From assembly GCF_015710575.1 (NCBI RefSeq), contig NZ_CP065373.1:1860001-1924000 (forward strand): a DNA stretch of 64,000 bases. Direction: 5' to 3'. This DNA comes from Mycolicibacterium mengxianglii (GTDB taxonomy: Bacteria > Actinomycetota > Actinomycetes > Mycobacteriales > Mycobacteriaceae). Positions 27,000 to 36,874 of the stretch are shown here, piece by piece (positions within the stretch are counted from its first letter, which is position 1; each line of letters begins with the position of its first letter). Made by a program: the position numbers and the translations under genes. The notes under the pieces were generated by a model. It was not told where the DNA came from. It saw nothing but the letters and a program-made list of their open reading frames with translations, and did not search any database.

Positions 27000-29990
27000 G
27001 TGCCCGCGTCCAAACCTGCCACGCAGCGTCCGAAGCTGCCCAGCGTAGGTCGGCTGGGTCTGCTCGAGCCGCCCGCGCGTGCTGACCTCAGCCGCCTCGG
27101 CTGGGACACCGAGGCGCATATCGAACTGCTGTGGTCGCTGTCGCGCGCACCTGACGCCGACGCCGCCCTGCGCGCGATGGTCCGGCTGGCCGATGCGCTC
27201 GGCCCGGAATGGGATGAGCTCAACACCGCGCTGCTCAAGGACAAGGGCGTGCGGGGCAGGCTGCTCGCGGTGCTGGGCTCCTCGCTGGCACTCGGTGATC
27301 ACCTGGTGGCCAACCCGAGCTCATGGCGGCTGTTGCAAGCCTCCGACCGAGGTCCGGTGGTCCTGCCGTCCGCGGACGAGCTGAAGCGGACATTCCTGGC
27401 CGCGGTCGCCGACGTGACCCCCGAAACATCCACGGCGACAGTGGTTCCCAAGCTACGGACGCTCTACCGCGATCACCTGCTGGTGCTGGCCGCGCTCGAC
27501 GTCGCGCCGACGGTGGAGAACGAACCCGTCCTGCCGTTCCCCACTGTCGGTGCGCACCTGGCCGACATGGCCGACGCCGCGCTGGCCGCCGCGCTGTACG
27601 TGGCCACCACAGTCGTCTGCAAGGGTGACACCCCGCCCCGCGTCGCCGTCATCGCGATGGGCAAATCCGGGGCGCGCGAACTCAACTACGTCAGTGACGT
27701 CGACGTCATCTTCGTCGGTGAGAAGGCAGACGCGACCGAGACCCGGGTGGCCGGCGAGATGATGCGGCTGGCCTCGGAGACGTTCTTCGAGGTCGATGCC
27801 GCGCTGCGGCCGGAAGGCAAGCGCGGGCAGCTGGTACGCACGCTGGAATCGCATGTCGCCTACTACGAGCGATGGGCCAAGACCTGGGAGTTCCAGGCGC
27901 TGCTGAAGGCCCGTCCCGCCGTCGGTGACGCCGAACTGGGTGAGCAGTACATGGCAGCCCTGATGCCCATGGTGTGGACCGCCTGCGAGCGTGAGGATTT
28001 TGTGGTCGACGTGCAGGCCATGCGGCGGCGGGTGGAGGAGTTGGTGCCCGCCGACGTGCGTGACCGCGAGATCAAGCTCGGCACCGGCGGCCTGCGTGAC
28101 GTCGAATTCGCGGTCCAGTTACTGCAGCTGGTCCACGGGCGCACCGATGACTCGCTGCACGTCGCCTCGACGGTGGCGGCGCTGGCCGCGCTGGGGGTCG
28201 GCGGATACGTCGGTCTCGACGACGCCGCCAACATGACGGCCTCGTATGAGTTCCTGCGGCTGCTCGAGCACCGGCTGCAACTGCAACGGCTCAAGCGTAC
28301 CCACATGCTGCCCGCACCCGACGACGACGAGGCGATGCGGTGGTTGGCACGCGCGGCGCACATCCGGCCGGACGGACAGCACGACGCGCTCGGGGTACTG
28401 CGCGAGGAGCTCAAGCGCCAAAGCGTGCGGGTGTCGCGGCTGCACGCCAAGCTGTTCTATCAGCCGCTGCTCGAATCCGTCGGCGCCGCGGTGGACTTCA
28501 CCCCCGGCATGACCAACGAGGCCGCAGAGCGGCAGCTGGCGGCACTGGGCTACCAGGCGCCGCACAGTGCACTGACCCATCTCGGGGCACTGACCAGCCA
28601 GGGTGGGCGCCGGGCGCGGGTACAGACCGTGCTGCTGCCGACGCTGCTGGACTGGTTGTCCGACACCCCGGATCCCGACGCCGGACTGCTGGCCTACCGC
28701 CGGATCAGTGAAGCGCTGGCGGACGAGCGCTGGTATCTGGCCAGCCTGCGGGACGAGAGCGCGGTGGCCAAGCGGCTGATGCACGTGCTGGGCACCTCGG
28801 CGTACGTGCCGGACCTGTTGATGCGCGCCCCCGAAGTGATTCAGCAATACGCCGACGGTCCGACCGGGCCCAAGCTGCTCGACGTCGAACCCGGGGGAGT
28901 GGCCGGCTCCCTGGTGGCGGCGGCCGGCCGGTACGCCGACCCCGTGAAGGCGATCGCTGCCGCCCGCACCCTGCGCAGGCGGGAACTGGCCCGCATCGCC
29001 TCAGCTGATCTGCTCGGCATGCTCGACGTGCGGTCGGTGTGCAAAGCACTGACCTCGGTGTGGGTGGCCGTGCTGCAGGCTGCCCTCGAGGCGGTGATCC
29101 GGGCGAATACTCCTGCGGGAGGGCAGGTTCCGGCCAAGATCGCAGTGATCGGCATGGGCCGTCTCGGTGGCAGCGAGCTCGGGTACGGCTCGGATGCGGA
29201 CGTGCTTTTCCTCTGTGAACCCACTGACGGCGTCGAGGAGACCAAGGCGGTCAAGTGGTCGGTGCTGGTCGCCGAACAGGTGCGGGCACTGCTGGGGACA
29301 CCGAGCTCGGATCCACCGCTGGAAGTCGACACCAGCCTGCGCCCCGAAGGCCGCAACGGCGCACTGGTGCGCACCCTGGCGTCGTACGCCGCGTACTACC
29401 GGCAGTGGGCCCAGCCGTGGGAGGTCCAGGCGCTGTTGCGGGCGCACTGCGTGGCCGGGGACCTCGAGCTCGGGCAGAAGTTCCTGGTCCTGGTCGACGC
29501 CACCCGGTACCCGCCCGGCGGGGTGTCCGAGGCGGCAGTACAGGAGATTCGCCGGATCAAGGCCCGGGTCGACGCCGAACGGTTGCCGCGCGGCGCGGAC
29601 CCCAACACCCATACCAAGCTCGGCCGCGGCGGGCTGGCCGATATCGAGTGGACGGTGCAGCTGCTGCAGCTGCGTTATGCGCACAAGATCCCGGCGCTGC
29701 ACAACACCTCCACGCTGGAATCGCTGGATGCGATCGGCGCGGCCGAGCTGATCGCCGAAGGTGACGTCGACCTGCTTCGTCAGGCATGGCTGACCGCCAC
29801 CCGCGCGCGCAATGCGCTGGTGCTGGTACGTGGTAAGCCCACCGACCAGCTGCCAGGCCCCGGCCGTCAGCTCAACGCCGTGGCCGTCGCGGCGGGCTGG
29901 CACAACGACGACGGCAGCGAGTTCCTGGACAACTACCTGCGTGTCACCCGCCGGGCGAAGGCTGTGGTCCGCAAGATCTTCGGCGGCTGA
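27000..29990 (+). CDS. glnE: bifunctional glutamine synthetase adenylyltransferase/deadenylylase
   Basis: A 996-residue enzyme that adenylylates and deadenylylates the Tyr of GlnA1 to match activity to nitrogen status. Two homologous nucleotidyltransferase halves are visible: [20 protein letters not shown] (deadenylylase half) and [24 protein letters not shown] (adenylylase half), each followed by an ALRPEG or LRPEGR block and GLRDVEF/GLADIEW helices. I chose GTG 27000, since [20 protein letters not shown] lines up with mycobacterial GlnE; an earlier GTG at 26982 is in frame. Its target GlnA1 is encoded 4.8 kb downstream on the other strand. Confidence 0.95.
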   Translation: MPASKPATQRPKLPSVGRLGLLEPPARADLSRLGWDTEAHIELLWSLSRAPDADAALRAMVRLADALGPEWDELNTALLKDKGVRGRLLAVLGSSLALGDHLVANPSSWRLLQASDRGPVVLPSADELKRTFLAAVADVTPETSTATVVPKLRTLYRDHLLVLAALDVAPTVENEPVLPFPTVGAHLADMADAALAAALYVATTVVCKGDTPPRVAVIAMGKSGARELNYVSDVDVIFVGEKADATETRVAGEMMRLASETFFEVDAALRPEGKRGQLVRTLESHVAYYERWAKTWEFQALLKARPAVGDAELGEQYMAALMPMVWTACEREDFVVDVQAMRRRVEELVPADVRDREIKLGTGGLRDVEFAVQLLQLVHGRTDDSLHVASTVAALAALGVGGYVGLDDAANMTASYEFLRLLEHRLQLQRLKRTHMLPAPDDDEAMRWLARAAHIRPDGQHDALGVLREELKRQSVRVSRLHAKLFYQPLLESVGAAVDFTPGMTNEAAERQLAALGYQAPHSALTHLGALTSQGGRRARVQTVLLPTLLDWLSDTPDPDAGLLAYRRISEALADERWYLASLRDESAVAKRLMHVLGTSAYVPDLLMRAPEVIQQYADGPTGPKLLDVEPGGVAGSLVAAAGRYADPVKAIAAARTLRRRELARIASADLLGMLDVRSVCKALTSVWVAVLQAALEAVIRANTPAGGQVPAKIAVIGMGRLGGSELGYGSDADVLFLCEPTDGVEETKAVKWSVLVAEQVRALLGTPSSDPPLEVDTSLRPEGRNGALVRTLASYAAYYRQWAQPWEVQALLRAHCVAGDLELGQKFLVLVDATRYPPGGVSEAAVQEIRRIKARVDAERLPRGADPNTHTKLGRGGLADIEWTVQLLQLRYAHKIPALHNTSTLESLDAIGAAELIAEGDVDLLRQAWLTATRARNALVLVRGKPTDQLPGPGRQLNAVAVAAGWHNDDGSEFLDNYLRVTRRAKAVVRKIFGG

Positions 29991-30079
29991 GCTGCTGCTG
30001 TCGGCACCCCCGGCAGTTTCACAGAACCCTCAGTGATATCAATGAGGGCAGCGGCAGCGGCAACGGCAGGAGTTCTTTG

Positions 30080-30709
30080 GTGCGGTTCATCAACGAAACC
30101 ACCAGTGACGAGGAGTACGACCGGCAACGTGCGTACTTCGGGCCGTTCACCGACGCGGTACGGGACCTGCTGGACGCCACCATCCGTACCGAGGTCGACG
30201 AGCAGACCATCCGGACGGCCCAGGCCACCATCGAGGCCGTCACCGCCACACTGCGGAGCCGGCAGATCGACGGCGCTTACGGCGTGCGGGTCACCGAAGC
30301 CGGGCGCAGCCGATCCTGGGGCAACCCCGTCGTGGGACTGCGCAACCCGATCGCGCCGCCCCTGATCATCACCAGGGACGCCGACGACCGCTGCGTGGCC
30401 GAATTCGAACTCGGCGCCGCCTACGAAGGCCCACCCGGACACGTACACGGCGGGATGTCGGCGCTGGTGCTCGACCACATTCTCGGCGAGGCCGCCAGTG
30501 GCGGTATGACCAAGCCGAACTTCACCGGCACCATCTCGTGTCGCTATGTACGGGCAACGCCGCTGGGGCCACTACGCGCCGAGGCCTATATCGACCGGGT
30601 GGACGGGGTGAAGACCTTCGCCCGCGGGTTCATCGCCGACGCCGAGGGCCCCACCGTCGAGGCCGAAGGTGTGTTCATCACTCCCGCCTGGGCCCGCGAA
30701 GTCAGCTAG
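30080..30709 (+). CDS. hotdog-fold thioesterase (PaaI-like)
   Basis: A 209-residue protein. The C-terminal half is a hotdog domain with YEGPPGHVHGGMSALVLDHI, the HGG-helix motif of PaaI/THEM4-type acyl-CoA thioesterases, followed by TISCRYVRATPLGPLRAEAY. The N-terminal about 80 residues are helical and unassigned. GTG 30080 follows GGCAGGAG by about seven bases; a TTG lies directly before it. It ends two bases before the oxidoreductase start, so they likely form an operon. The CoA substrate is unknown. Confidence 0.88.
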   Translation: MRFINETTSDEEYDRQRAYFGPFTDAVRDLLDATIRTEVDEQTIRTAQATIEAVTATLRSRQIDGAYGVRVTEAGRSRSWGNPVVGLRNPIAPPLIITRDADDRCVAEFELGAAYEGPPGHVHGGMSALVLDHILGEAASGGMTKPNFTGTISCRYVRATPLGPLRAEAYIDRVDGVKTFARGFIADAEGPTVEAEGVFITPAWAREVS

Positions 30710-30711
30710 CA

Positions 30712-31590
30712 GTGCGCTTCTACGTCAGCACCGCGTTTCTCGACACCGCGGAAGCGGTCGAGATCGCCCGCGTTGCAGACGATCTCGGCTACGACGGTAT
30801 CGCCATCCCGGACCACGTCGTCAACCTGGAGACGCTGGCAACCCCGTACCCGTACACCAAGGACGGCAAGCGGCGCTGGCAGCCGTTCACCGACTGGCCC
30901 GACCCGTGGGTGATGATCGGGGCGATCGCCTCGGTGACCACCCGGTTGCGGTTCGTCACCACCGTCTACATCCCGGCGATGCGCGATCCCTACTCGGCCG
31001 CGAAATCGATCGGCACCGCCGCGCACCTGGCCGGCGGTCGACTGGAGCTCGGCATCGGAGTCGGTTGGTGCGAAGAGGAATTCGCACTGCTGGGCCAGCG
31101 GTTCGACCGGCGCGGCAAGCGCACCGACGAAATGCTGGAGCTGATGCAGGCGCTGTGGCAGCCCGGCTGGACAGAATTCGACGGCGAGTTCTATCCGACA
31201 CCGCGTCTGGAGATGGAGCCCACCCCGCCGCCCATCCCGATCTACGTCGGGGGACTGTCGGACATTGCGCTGCGCCGCGCAGCGCGGCATGACGGCTGGA
31301 TCGGAGATCTGATCACCACCGACCGGGCGTTGGAGCGGGTGGGCACGCTGCGTGAACTACGGGCCGAAAACGGCTTGACGATGGACGATTTCACGGTCAT
31401 CACGCCGTTGACCGACGCGTTCACCCCCGAGCACTACGCGCGCGCCGAAGCCGGGGGTATCGACGGCATCATCACCATGCCGTGGATGTTCTACAGCGGG
31501 CCGCAGGCCACGCTTACCGAAAAGATCGACGGCATGAAGCGGTTCCGTACCGACACGGCGCTCGATGCGAATCACAGATTGCGCGAATAG
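30712..31590 (+). CDS. LLM-class (F420-dependent) oxidoreductase
   Basis: A 292-residue TIM-barrel protein of the luciferase-like monooxygenase superfamily, the actinobacterial F420-dependent subgroup. Typical segments are VRFYVSTAFLDTAEAVEIAR, YDGIAIPDHVV, LRFVTTVYIPAMRDPYSAAK, GRLELGIGVGWCEEEF and PIPIYVGGLSDIALRRAARHDGW. The start is GTG 30712, two bases after the thioesterase stop; the longer open frame upstream lies inside that gene. The last 19 bases overlap the convergent hydrolase gene. Substrate unknown. Confidence 0.88.
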   Translation: MRFYVSTAFLDTAEAVEIARVADDLGYDGIAIPDHVVNLETLATPYPYTKDGKRRWQPFTDWPDPWVMIGAIASVTTRLRFVTTVYIPAMRDPYSAAKSIGTAAHLAGGRLELGIGVGWCEEEFALLGQRFDRRGKRTDEMLELMQALWQPGWTEFDGEFYPTPRLEMEPTPPPIPIYVGGLSDIALRRAARHDGWIGDLITTDRALERVGTLRELRAENGLTMDDFTVITPLTDAFTPEHYARAEAGGIDGIITMPWMFYSGPQATLTEKIDGMKRFRTDTALDANHRLRE

Positions 31591-32480
31591 AATTCGACGA
31601 GCCGGTCCACGGCGGCGTCGACATATTCGGGCACATCGTACATTTCGTAATGGCCGGCTCCGTCGATCACCATGAGATCATCCGCGTTGGGGGCCAGCTG
31701 CCACAGCCGCATGCCCGATTCGTAGGACCCGGTGTTGCCGCGGCGTCCGGCGAGGATCACCTGGAGTGGCTGCGTCATGAGCTGATCGACCAGGTGGTAG
31801 GCGTCGAACCCCATGATCAGCGAATCGCTGCGGGAGAGACGGCGATTCGTCGAATACTCGCTGCGACCGCGCTCGGTGCGGTAGAACGTGATCGCCTGGG
31901 TGGTGTCGATATCGGTCAGCCCGGCCGACTCGGCGTCGGCCAACGTATCGGGCAGCCAGTTCACCCGGATCAGCTCACCGGTACGGGTTTCCTCGATGCG
32001 CGCCTCAGCCATGGCATCGAGCGCGCTGGCCGGCCCGTCCGGTTGGAAGCTGCGGAAGGCGGCGCCCACGTCGCTGGCCACCACGGTGCCGACCGCCTTG
32101 ATGCGGTGGTCGGTGCGCGCGGCGTGCACGGCGTAACCGCCGCCGGCGCAGATACCGAGAACGCCGATGCGGTGCGGGTCGATACCGGGGAGCGTGCTGA
32201 GCGCGTCGATCACATACGAGATGTCCTCGCTGCGGCGGTACGGATCCTCGAGGTCGCGGGGCTCACCGCCGCTGCGGCCCTGATGAGCGGGGTCGAACAC
32301 GATGGCGGCGAGACCTCGGGCGGCGAGCCGGGAGGCATAGTTGGCGCCGATCTGTTCTTTCACACTGCTACCCGGGGTGGCGAGCACCACGGTGGGGCGG
32401 GGCTGAGCGCCGTCGTCCGGCACGTAGAGGTCGGCGGCGAGCGTAATGGGCCCGCGGGGGATCGTGATGTGTGTGAGCAC
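31572..32480 (-). CDS. alpha/beta hydrolase with Cys nucleophile (dienelactone hydrolase-like)
   Basis: A 302-residue alpha/beta hydrolase. The nucleophile elbow reads GVLGICAGGGYAV, so Cys replaces the usual Ser, as in dienelactone hydrolases. The catalytic His is in IDGAGHYEMYD, and an acid is likely in the preceding strand loop. AIVFDPAHQGRSGGEPRDLEDPYRRSEDI matches a family of bacterial hydrolases often beside regulators. The start is ATG 32480. It is divergent from a MarR gene with overlapping palindromes in the 75-bp spacer, so it is probably MarR-controlled. Substrate unknown. Confidence 0.88.
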   Translation of the reverse strand: MLTHITIPRGPITLAADLYVPDDGAQPRPTVVLATPGSSVKEQIGANYASRLAARGLAAIVFDPAHQGRSGGEPRDLEDPYRRSEDISYVIDALSTLPGIDPHRIGVLGICAGGGYAVHAARTDHRIKAVGTVVASDVGAAFRSFQPDGPASALDAMAEARIEETRTGELIRVNWLPDTLADAESAGLTDIDTTQAITFYRTERGRSEYSTNRRLSRSDSLIMGFDAYHLVDQLMTQPLQVILAGRRGNTGSYESGMRLWQLAPNADDLMVIDGAGHYEMYDVPEYVDAAVDRLVEFYSRNL

Positions 32481-32509
32481 CAGAGCACCTATCGAGTGGG
32501 ATTTAGTAC

Positions 32510-32525
32510 AGTTCTGAACTAGTTC
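32510..32525. promoter_or_regulatory. candidate MarR operator (overlapping palindromes)
   Basis: AGTTCTGAACT (32510-32520) and GAACTAGTTC (32516-32525) are two palindromes sharing the GAACT half-site. They lie between the divergent hydrolase and MarR genes. The spacing fits a dimeric winged-helix repressor. Confidence 0.6.
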
Positions 32526-32555
32526 AATACTGCACTATCTGCCGGGGAGGCTCAG

Positions 32556-32972
32556 ATGTCGGTTGACGGTGCCCAGTTGTGGACGCTGAACCATCGCCTG
32601 CTGACCGTCGTGCTGGCCGACTGCACCACGGAACTGACCGAACTGGGGCTCGACCCCAAGGAGTTCTTCGTGCTCGCCGAGGTGGCCACGTCGCCCTACC
32701 CGGGCGAATTGGCTGCGACGCTGGTGATCCCGAAAGCCAGCGTGACGATGTACGTGCGCAGTCTGGTCGCCAAGGGATTTTTGCGACGCGAGGTCGACGA
32801 CGTGGATCTGCGGCGGAATCGGCTGGCGCTGACCGCCGCGGGGACCCGGGCGCGAGATCGTGCGCTGGACGCGCTGGCGGCGGCCTTCGATCGCAGGCTG
32901 GCCACCATCGCACCCCGCGATCGCACCGAACTGCGCCGCATCCTCCTGGCCCTGCTCGAACCGGGTAGCTAG
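32556..32972 (+). CDS. MarR family transcriptional regulator
   Basis: A 138-residue winged-helix regulator. PYPGELAATLVIPKASVTMYVRSLVAKGF is the recognition helix-turn-helix, and LRREVDDVDLRRNRLALTAAG is the wing. Short helices on both ends form the dimer interface. ATG 32556 follows GGGGAGG. It is divergent from the Cys-nucleophile hydrolase and most likely represses it, releasing upon binding a phenolic or similar ligand (family inference). Confidence 0.9.
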   Translation: MSVDGAQLWTLNHRLLTVVLADCTTELTELGLDPKEFFVLAEVATSPYPGELAATLVIPKASVTMYVRSLVAKGFLRREVDDVDLRRNRLALTAAGTRARDRALDALAAAFDRRLATIAPRDRTELRRILLALLEPGS

Positions 32973-32984
32973 AGGCCGTGCGAG

Positions 32985-33374
32985 TTATCGGCGGGAGACC
33001 GCGAGCGCTCCCGGGCCGGTGAACACCAGCAGCAGCAAGCCGAAGCAGAACAGCACGGCCGCTTCGCCGCCGTTGTTGATCGGCCAGAAGTCCTTGGGCA
33101 GATGCTGCCAGAAGAACGCCACCGCCATCTGTCCCGAGCCGAGCAGGGCGGCCCACCGGGTGAACAGGCCCAGGGTCACCAGCACTCCCACGACCACCTC
33201 GATGAGCCCGGCCCACCAGAACGGCCACACTCCCAGCGGCACCGACGGGCCTCCCGGCCACCCGAACAGCTTCGACGTGCCGTGCAGTAGGAAGAGCAGT
33301 CCGATGACGATACGGAAGACTCCGAGCGCCAATGGCGATTGCGTGTTGAGTCGAGCGTCCAGTCTGGAGGTCAT
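32985..33374 (-). CDS. DoxX family membrane protein
   Basis: A 129-residue integral membrane protein with four predicted helices: LALGVFRIVIGLLFLLHGTS, PFWWAGLIEVVVGVLVTLGLF, WAALLGSGQMAVAFFWQHLP and AAVLFCFGLLLLVFTGPGAL. The HGTSKLFGWPGG loop is typical of DoxX. In mycobacteria a DoxX protein associates with SodA and a thiosulfate sulfurtransferase in a membrane oxidoreductase complex; sodA lies 0.7 kb away here, though on the other strand. A near-perfect palindrome precedes the gene. Confidence 0.9.
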   Translation of the reverse strand: MTSRLDARLNTQSPLALGVFRIVIGLLFLLHGTSKLFGWPGGPSVPLGVWPFWWAGLIEVVVGVLVTLGLFTRWAALLGSGQMAVAFFWQHLPKDFWPINNGGEAAVLFCFGLLLLVFTGPGALAVSRR

Positions 33375-33388
33375 GGCGCCACGATACT

Positions 33389-33410
33389 ATTCGGACCTCG
33401 GTCCGGATAG
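33389..33410. promoter_or_regulatory. palindromic candidate operator upstream of doxX-like gene
   Basis: Two 10-base arms (TATTCGGACC and GGTCCGGATA) around a TC centre, with one mismatch, start 15 bp upstream of the DoxX ATG. The position overlaps the expected promoter. The regulator is not identified here. Confidence 0.5.
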
Positions 33411-33448
33411 CGCTGCGTGGCCCCGACGCGGCACCGTTACGCGAACGT

Positions 33449-33880
33449 TCACAATTCGAGCAGCACCGTGACCGGCCCGTCGTTGACCAACGCCACCGAC
33501 ATGTCCGCGCCGAACACCCCGGTGGCCACCGTTGCGCCGAGTCCGCGTAAGGCATCGGCGAACGCCGTCACCACCGGTTGCGCCGCCGGCGCCGGGGCGG
33601 CCGCATTCCAGGACGGTCGCCGCCCCTTGGCGGTGTTGGCATAGAGCGTGAACTGGCTGATCACCAGGATGGGCGCCGCGATATCGGATGCGCTGCGTTC
33701 GCCGGCGAGAATGCGCAACTGCCAAAGCTTTTCGGCCATTCGAGCGGCGACGCCGGCATCGTCATCGTGGGTGACGCCCACCAGCGCCACCAGGCCCTGG
33801 GTGTCGGGGTCGATGGCGCCGACGATCGTGCCGTTGACGCTCACGCTGGCTGACGTCACCCGTTGCACCAGAACTCGCAT
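33449..33880 (-). CDS. dtd: D-aminoacyl-tRNA deacylase
   Basis: A 143-residue Dtd enzyme that hydrolyses D-aminoacyl-tRNA and glycyl-tRNA-Ala mischarging products. It starts [17 protein letters not shown]. Active-site motifs are [19 protein letters not shown] (SQFTLY) and [15 protein letters not shown] (the NxGPVT Gly-cisPro motif). Length is normal for the family. It precedes doxX on the same strand, 74 bp apart. Confidence 0.95.
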   Translation of the reverse strand: MRVLVQRVTSASVSVNGTIVGAIDPDTQGLVALVGVTHDDDAGVAARMAEKLWQLRILAGERSASDIAAPILVISQFTLYANTAKGRRPSWNAAAPAPAAQPVVTAFADALRGLGATVATGVFGADMSVALVNDGPVTVLLEL

Positions 33881-33935
33881 GGCTAGCTTCTACCGCAGAT
33901 CTGCGATATGCGCCAAGCGTGGTCCGAAACTGCTT

Positions 33936-34012
33936 GGTGCGGGCCGGTCCTCACGGCGCTTCCGCTGCGAAAAGCGATTGCTGCATCGACTTCACGCGAC
34001 CGGCCCGCACCG
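33936..34012. repeat. 14-bp perfect inverted repeat with 49-nt loop
   Basis: GGTGCGGGCCGGTC (33936-33949) pairs exactly with GACCGGCCCGCACC (33999-34012) in the spacer between the divergent dtd and sodA genes. It could be a structured leader or small RNA, an attenuator, or an operator pair. No T-run follows. Confidence 0.5.
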
Positions 34013-34110
34013 CCAACGTATCACAACATCTGAACAGTTAGACAGATAAATTCGTTCGGCTTAGGCTTCGGTGGATCGGGCACCCGATGGGTGCCGACGA
34101 AAGGAAATTC

Positions 34111-34731
34111 ATGGGCGAATACACACTTCCAGAGCTGGATTACGACTACAGCGCGCTGGAACCGCACATCTCGGGGCAGATCAACGAACTGCACCACAGC
34201 AAGCACCATGCCACCTACGTCAAGGGCGCCAACGACGCCATCGCCAAGCTGGAGGAGGCCCGGGCGGCAGACGACCACGCCGCCATCCTGCTCAATGAGA
34301 AGAATTTGGCGTTCCACCTGGGCGGGCACGTCAACCACTCCATCTGGTGGAAGAACTTGTCCCCCAACGGCGGTGACAAGCCAGAAGGCGAGCTCGCTGC
34401 CGCCCTCGATGACCAGTTCGGATCATTCGACAAGTTCCGCGCGCAGTTCACCGCCGCCGCCAACGGCTTGCAGGGGTCGGGCTGGGCCGTGCTCGGTTAT
34501 GACAGCTTGGGCGATCGGCTGCTGACCTTCCAGCTCTACGACCAGCAGGCCAACGTGCCGCTGGGCATCATCCCGCTGCTGCAGGTCGACATGTGGGAGC
34601 ACGCGTTCTATCTGCAGTACAAGAACGTCAAGGCCGACTACGTGAAGGCGTTCTGGAACGTCGTCAACTGGGCAGATGTCCAGAGCCGTTACGCGGCCGC
34701 CACCAGCAAGACGCCGGGCCTGATCTTCTAG
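34111..34731 (+). CDS. sodA: superoxide dismutase (Fe/Mn family)
   Basis: A 206-residue SOD that dismutates superoxide. Metal ligands are visible at His28 (ELHHSKHH), His76 ([10 protein letters not shown]), and Asp160/His164 ([12 protein letters not shown]). Residue 145 is Gln (LYDQQANVP), where M. tuberculosis SodA has His, a position known to affect metal preference; Mn use is therefore plausible but unproved. ATG 34111 follows GAAAGGAA; upstream in-frame ATG 34087 adds a non-homologous stretch. No signal peptide is present, as in other mycobacterial SodA. A strong hairpin follows the stop. Confidence 0.95.
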   Translation: MGEYTLPELDYDYSALEPHISGQINELHHSKHHATYVKGANDAIAKLEEARAADDHAAILLNEKNLAFHLGGHVNHSIWWKNLSPNGGDKPEGELAAALDDQFGSFDKFRAQFTAAANGLQGSGWAVLGYDSLGDRLLTFQLYDQQANVPLGIIPLLQVDMWEHAFYLQYKNVKADYVKAFWNVVNWADVQSRYAAATSKTPGLIF

Positions 34732-34742
34732 CCCCGCAACGA

Positions 34743-34780
34743 CAAGGGCCGGATGGTGTGGAAACACCATCCGGCCCTTG
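34743..34780. terminator. bidirectional hairpin terminator sodA/glnA1
   Basis: A perfect 16-bp stem (CAAGGGCCGGATGGTG with CACCATCCGGCCCTTG) around a 6-nt loop, followed by CGTTTT on the + strand. It lies between convergent sodA and glnA1. Confidence 0.85.
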
Positions 34781-34816
34781 CGTTTTCGACTTACACGTAC
34801 TTACACGTCGTCGTAC

Positions 34817-36256
34817 TTACACGTCGTAGTAGAGCGCGAACTCGTACGGGTGCGGACGGATCTGGATCGGCATGATCTCGTTCTCCCGCTTGTAGGAGAT
34901 CCAGGTCTCGATCAGGTCCTCGGTGAACACGCCGCCCTCGGTGAGGTACTCGTGGTCCTCTTCGAGCTTGTCGATGACCGCGGCCAGCGAGGTGGGCGCC
35001 TGCGGAATGCTGGCGGCCTCGTCCGGCGGCAGCTCGTAGAGGTCCTTGTCGACCGGGGTCAGCGGCTCGATCTTGCGCTTGATGCCGTCGATACCGGCCA
35101 TCAGCATCGCCGCGAACGCCAGGTACGGGTTACCCGAGCTGTCCGGGCAACGGAACTCGAGGCGCTTGGCCTTCGGGTTGTTGCCGGTGATAGGAATTCG
35201 GACGCACGCACTCCGGTTGCGCTGGCTGTAGACCAGGTTGATCGGCGCCTCATAGCCCGGCACCAGGCGCTTGTAGGAGTTCACCGTGGGGTTGGTGAAC
35301 GCCAGCAGCGACGGCGCGTGGTGCAGGATGCCGCCGATGTAGTGGCGCGCGATATCCGACAGACCTGCATAGCCTGCCTCGTCGTGGAACAGCGGCTTGC
35401 CGTCCTTCCACAGCGACTGGTGGGCGTGCATGCCCGACCCGTTGTCGCCGAACAGTGGCTTCGGCATGAACGTGACGGTCTTGCCCGCCTGCCATGCGGT
35501 GTTCTTGATGATGTACTTGAACAGCAGCACATCGTCGGCCGCGTGCAGCAGGGTGTTGAACTTGTAGTTGATCTCGGCCTGCCCGGCGGTGCCCACCTCG
35601 TGGTGGCCGCGCTCCAGGATGAAGCCGGCGTTCTGCAGGTTGGTGGCCATCTGGTCGCGCAGGTCGACGTAGTGGTCGTACGGCGCGACGGGGAAGTAGC
35701 CACCCTTGGGGCGAACCTTGTAACCGAGGTTCGGGCTGCCGTCGGCTTCGAACGGCTCACCGGTGTTCCACCAGCCGGACTCGGAGTCGACCTCGTAGGA
35801 GGTGCCGTTGATCTTCGAGTCGAAGGTGACCGAATCGAAGATGTAGAACTCGGCCTCGGCGCCGAAGAAGCAGGTATCGGCGATACCCGTGCTGGTCAGG
35901 TAGTTCTCCGCCTTGCGGGCCACGTTGCGGGGATCGCGCGAGTAGGCCTCACGGGTGAACGGGTCGTGGACGAAGAAGTTCAGGTTCAGCGTCTTGGCCG
36001 CACGGAACGGGTCGATCCGAGCCGTCGCGGGATCCGGCAGCAGCATCATGTCGGACTCGTGAATCGACTGGAACCCGCGCACCGACGAGCCGTCGAACGC
36101 CAAGCCGTCCTCGAACACACTCTCGTCGAATGCCGACGCGGGGATCGAGAAGTGCTGCACGACACCGGGCAGGTCGCAGAAACGGATGTCGACGTACTCG
36201 ACGTTCTCGTCCTTGATCAGCTTGAAGATGTCGTCAGAGGTCGTTTCTTCTGCCAC
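34817..36256 (-). CDS. glnA1: type I glutamine synthetase GlnA1
   Basis: A 479-residue principal glutamine synthetase, a dodecamer that makes glutamine from glutamate, ammonia and ATP. Blocks: [81 protein letters not shown] and [17 protein letters not shown]. The adenylylation loop [13 protein letters not shown] with its target Tyr is present, so GlnE control applies. The start is ATG 36256. Just past the stop codon the spacer repeats ACTTACACGT (34789, 34799, 34815), the last copy overlapping the stop. Confidence 0.97.
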   Translation of the reverse strand: MAEETTSDDIFKLIKDENVEYVDIRFCDLPGVVQHFSIPASAFDESVFEDGLAFDGSSVRGFQSIHESDMMLLPDPATARIDPFRAAKTLNLNFFVHDPFTREAYSRDPRNVARKAENYLTSTGIADTCFFGAEAEFYIFDSVTFDSKINGTSYEVDSESGWWNTGEPFEADGSPNLGYKVRPKGGYFPVAPYDHYVDLRDQMATNLQNAGFILERGHHEVGTAGQAEINYKFNTLLHAADDVLLFKYIIKNTAWQAGKTVTFMPKPLFGDNGSGMHAHQSLWKDGKPLFHDEAGYAGLSDIARHYIGGILHHAPSLLAFTNPTVNSYKRLVPGYEAPINLVYSQRNRSACVRIPITGNNPKAKRLEFRCPDSSGNPYLAFAAMLMAGIDGIKRKIEPLTPVDKDLYELPPDEAASIPQAPTSLAAVIDKLEEDHEYLTEGGVFTEDLIETWISYKRENEIMPIQIRPHPYEFALYYDV

Positions 36257-36409
36257 TTAGTACTCCTTTTGTGCAGCCGTGCGCAATGTCCGTCAAAGGT
36301 TAGGTGTCATGGTGCTAACCCGGCCTGACGGTATGGATCTGATGTTGCACGCCCGTCAACGAGATGTTGCCGTGACGTTACGCCATCAATGTCACCCTAT
36401 GCTGACAGT

Positions 36410-36874
36410 ATGGCTTCCGCCCTTTCGTCCTGGCTGTCCGGCCCTGAACCTGCGGATTCCGGGGAGCGGTCCGCCTATCCCGGCGAGGCGCTCGGTCTGC
36501 CTGAATCCGGGCCACGATCCATCGCCCGGAGCGGCCGGCGTTTCGGTGCACTGCTGGTGGATTGGCTGATCGCCTACGGGGTCGCGGGCCTGTTCATGAG
36601 CCTCGGGCTGTTCTCGATGGCGTGGTTGTCCACGGCGGTGCTGGTGATCTGGCTGGTCCTGGGCGCGGTGTCGGTGCGGTTGTTCAGCTTCACTCCCGGC
36701 CAGTTCGCGCTGGGGCTGATGGTGGTGTCAGTCGACAACCGCATGCACGTCGGGTTCGGTCGGGCACTGTTACGCGGTCTGCTGCTGGCGTTGGTGATCC
36801 CCGCCCTGTTCATGGACAGCGACGGCCGGGGAATGCAGGACAAGTTCACGTTCACGGCCGTCGTTCGACGCTGA
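36410..36874 (+). CDS. RDD family membrane protein
   Basis: A 154-residue membrane protein with an RDD domain (RRFGALLVDWLIAYGVAGLF, with the R...D pattern) and three hydrophobic helices up to about residue 140. It is divergent from glnA1, as for Rv2219A in M. tuberculosis. ATG 36410 was chosen. The stop codon is inside the first unit of a 16-bp tandem repeat. Function unknown. Confidence 0.85.
   Translation: MASALSSWLSGPEPADSGERSAYPGEALGLPESGPRSIARSGRRFGALLVDWLIAYGVAGLFMSLGLFSMAWLSTAVLVIWLVLGAVSVRLFSFTPGQFALGLMVVSVDNRMHVGFGRALLRGLLLALVIPALFMDSDGRGMQDKFTFTAVVRR

Noticed and set aside
34789..34824. Triplicate ACTTACACGT near the glnA1 stop as a CRISPR-like or regulatory array
   Set aside because: Spacing is irregular (10 and 16 bases) and the last copy overlaps the glnA1 stop codon; most likely small duplications.
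34778..36328. 516-residue open frame antisense to glnA1
   Set aside because: A GC-rich shadow frame full of Val, Arg, Asp and Gly. The - strand carries an unmistakable glutamine synthetase.
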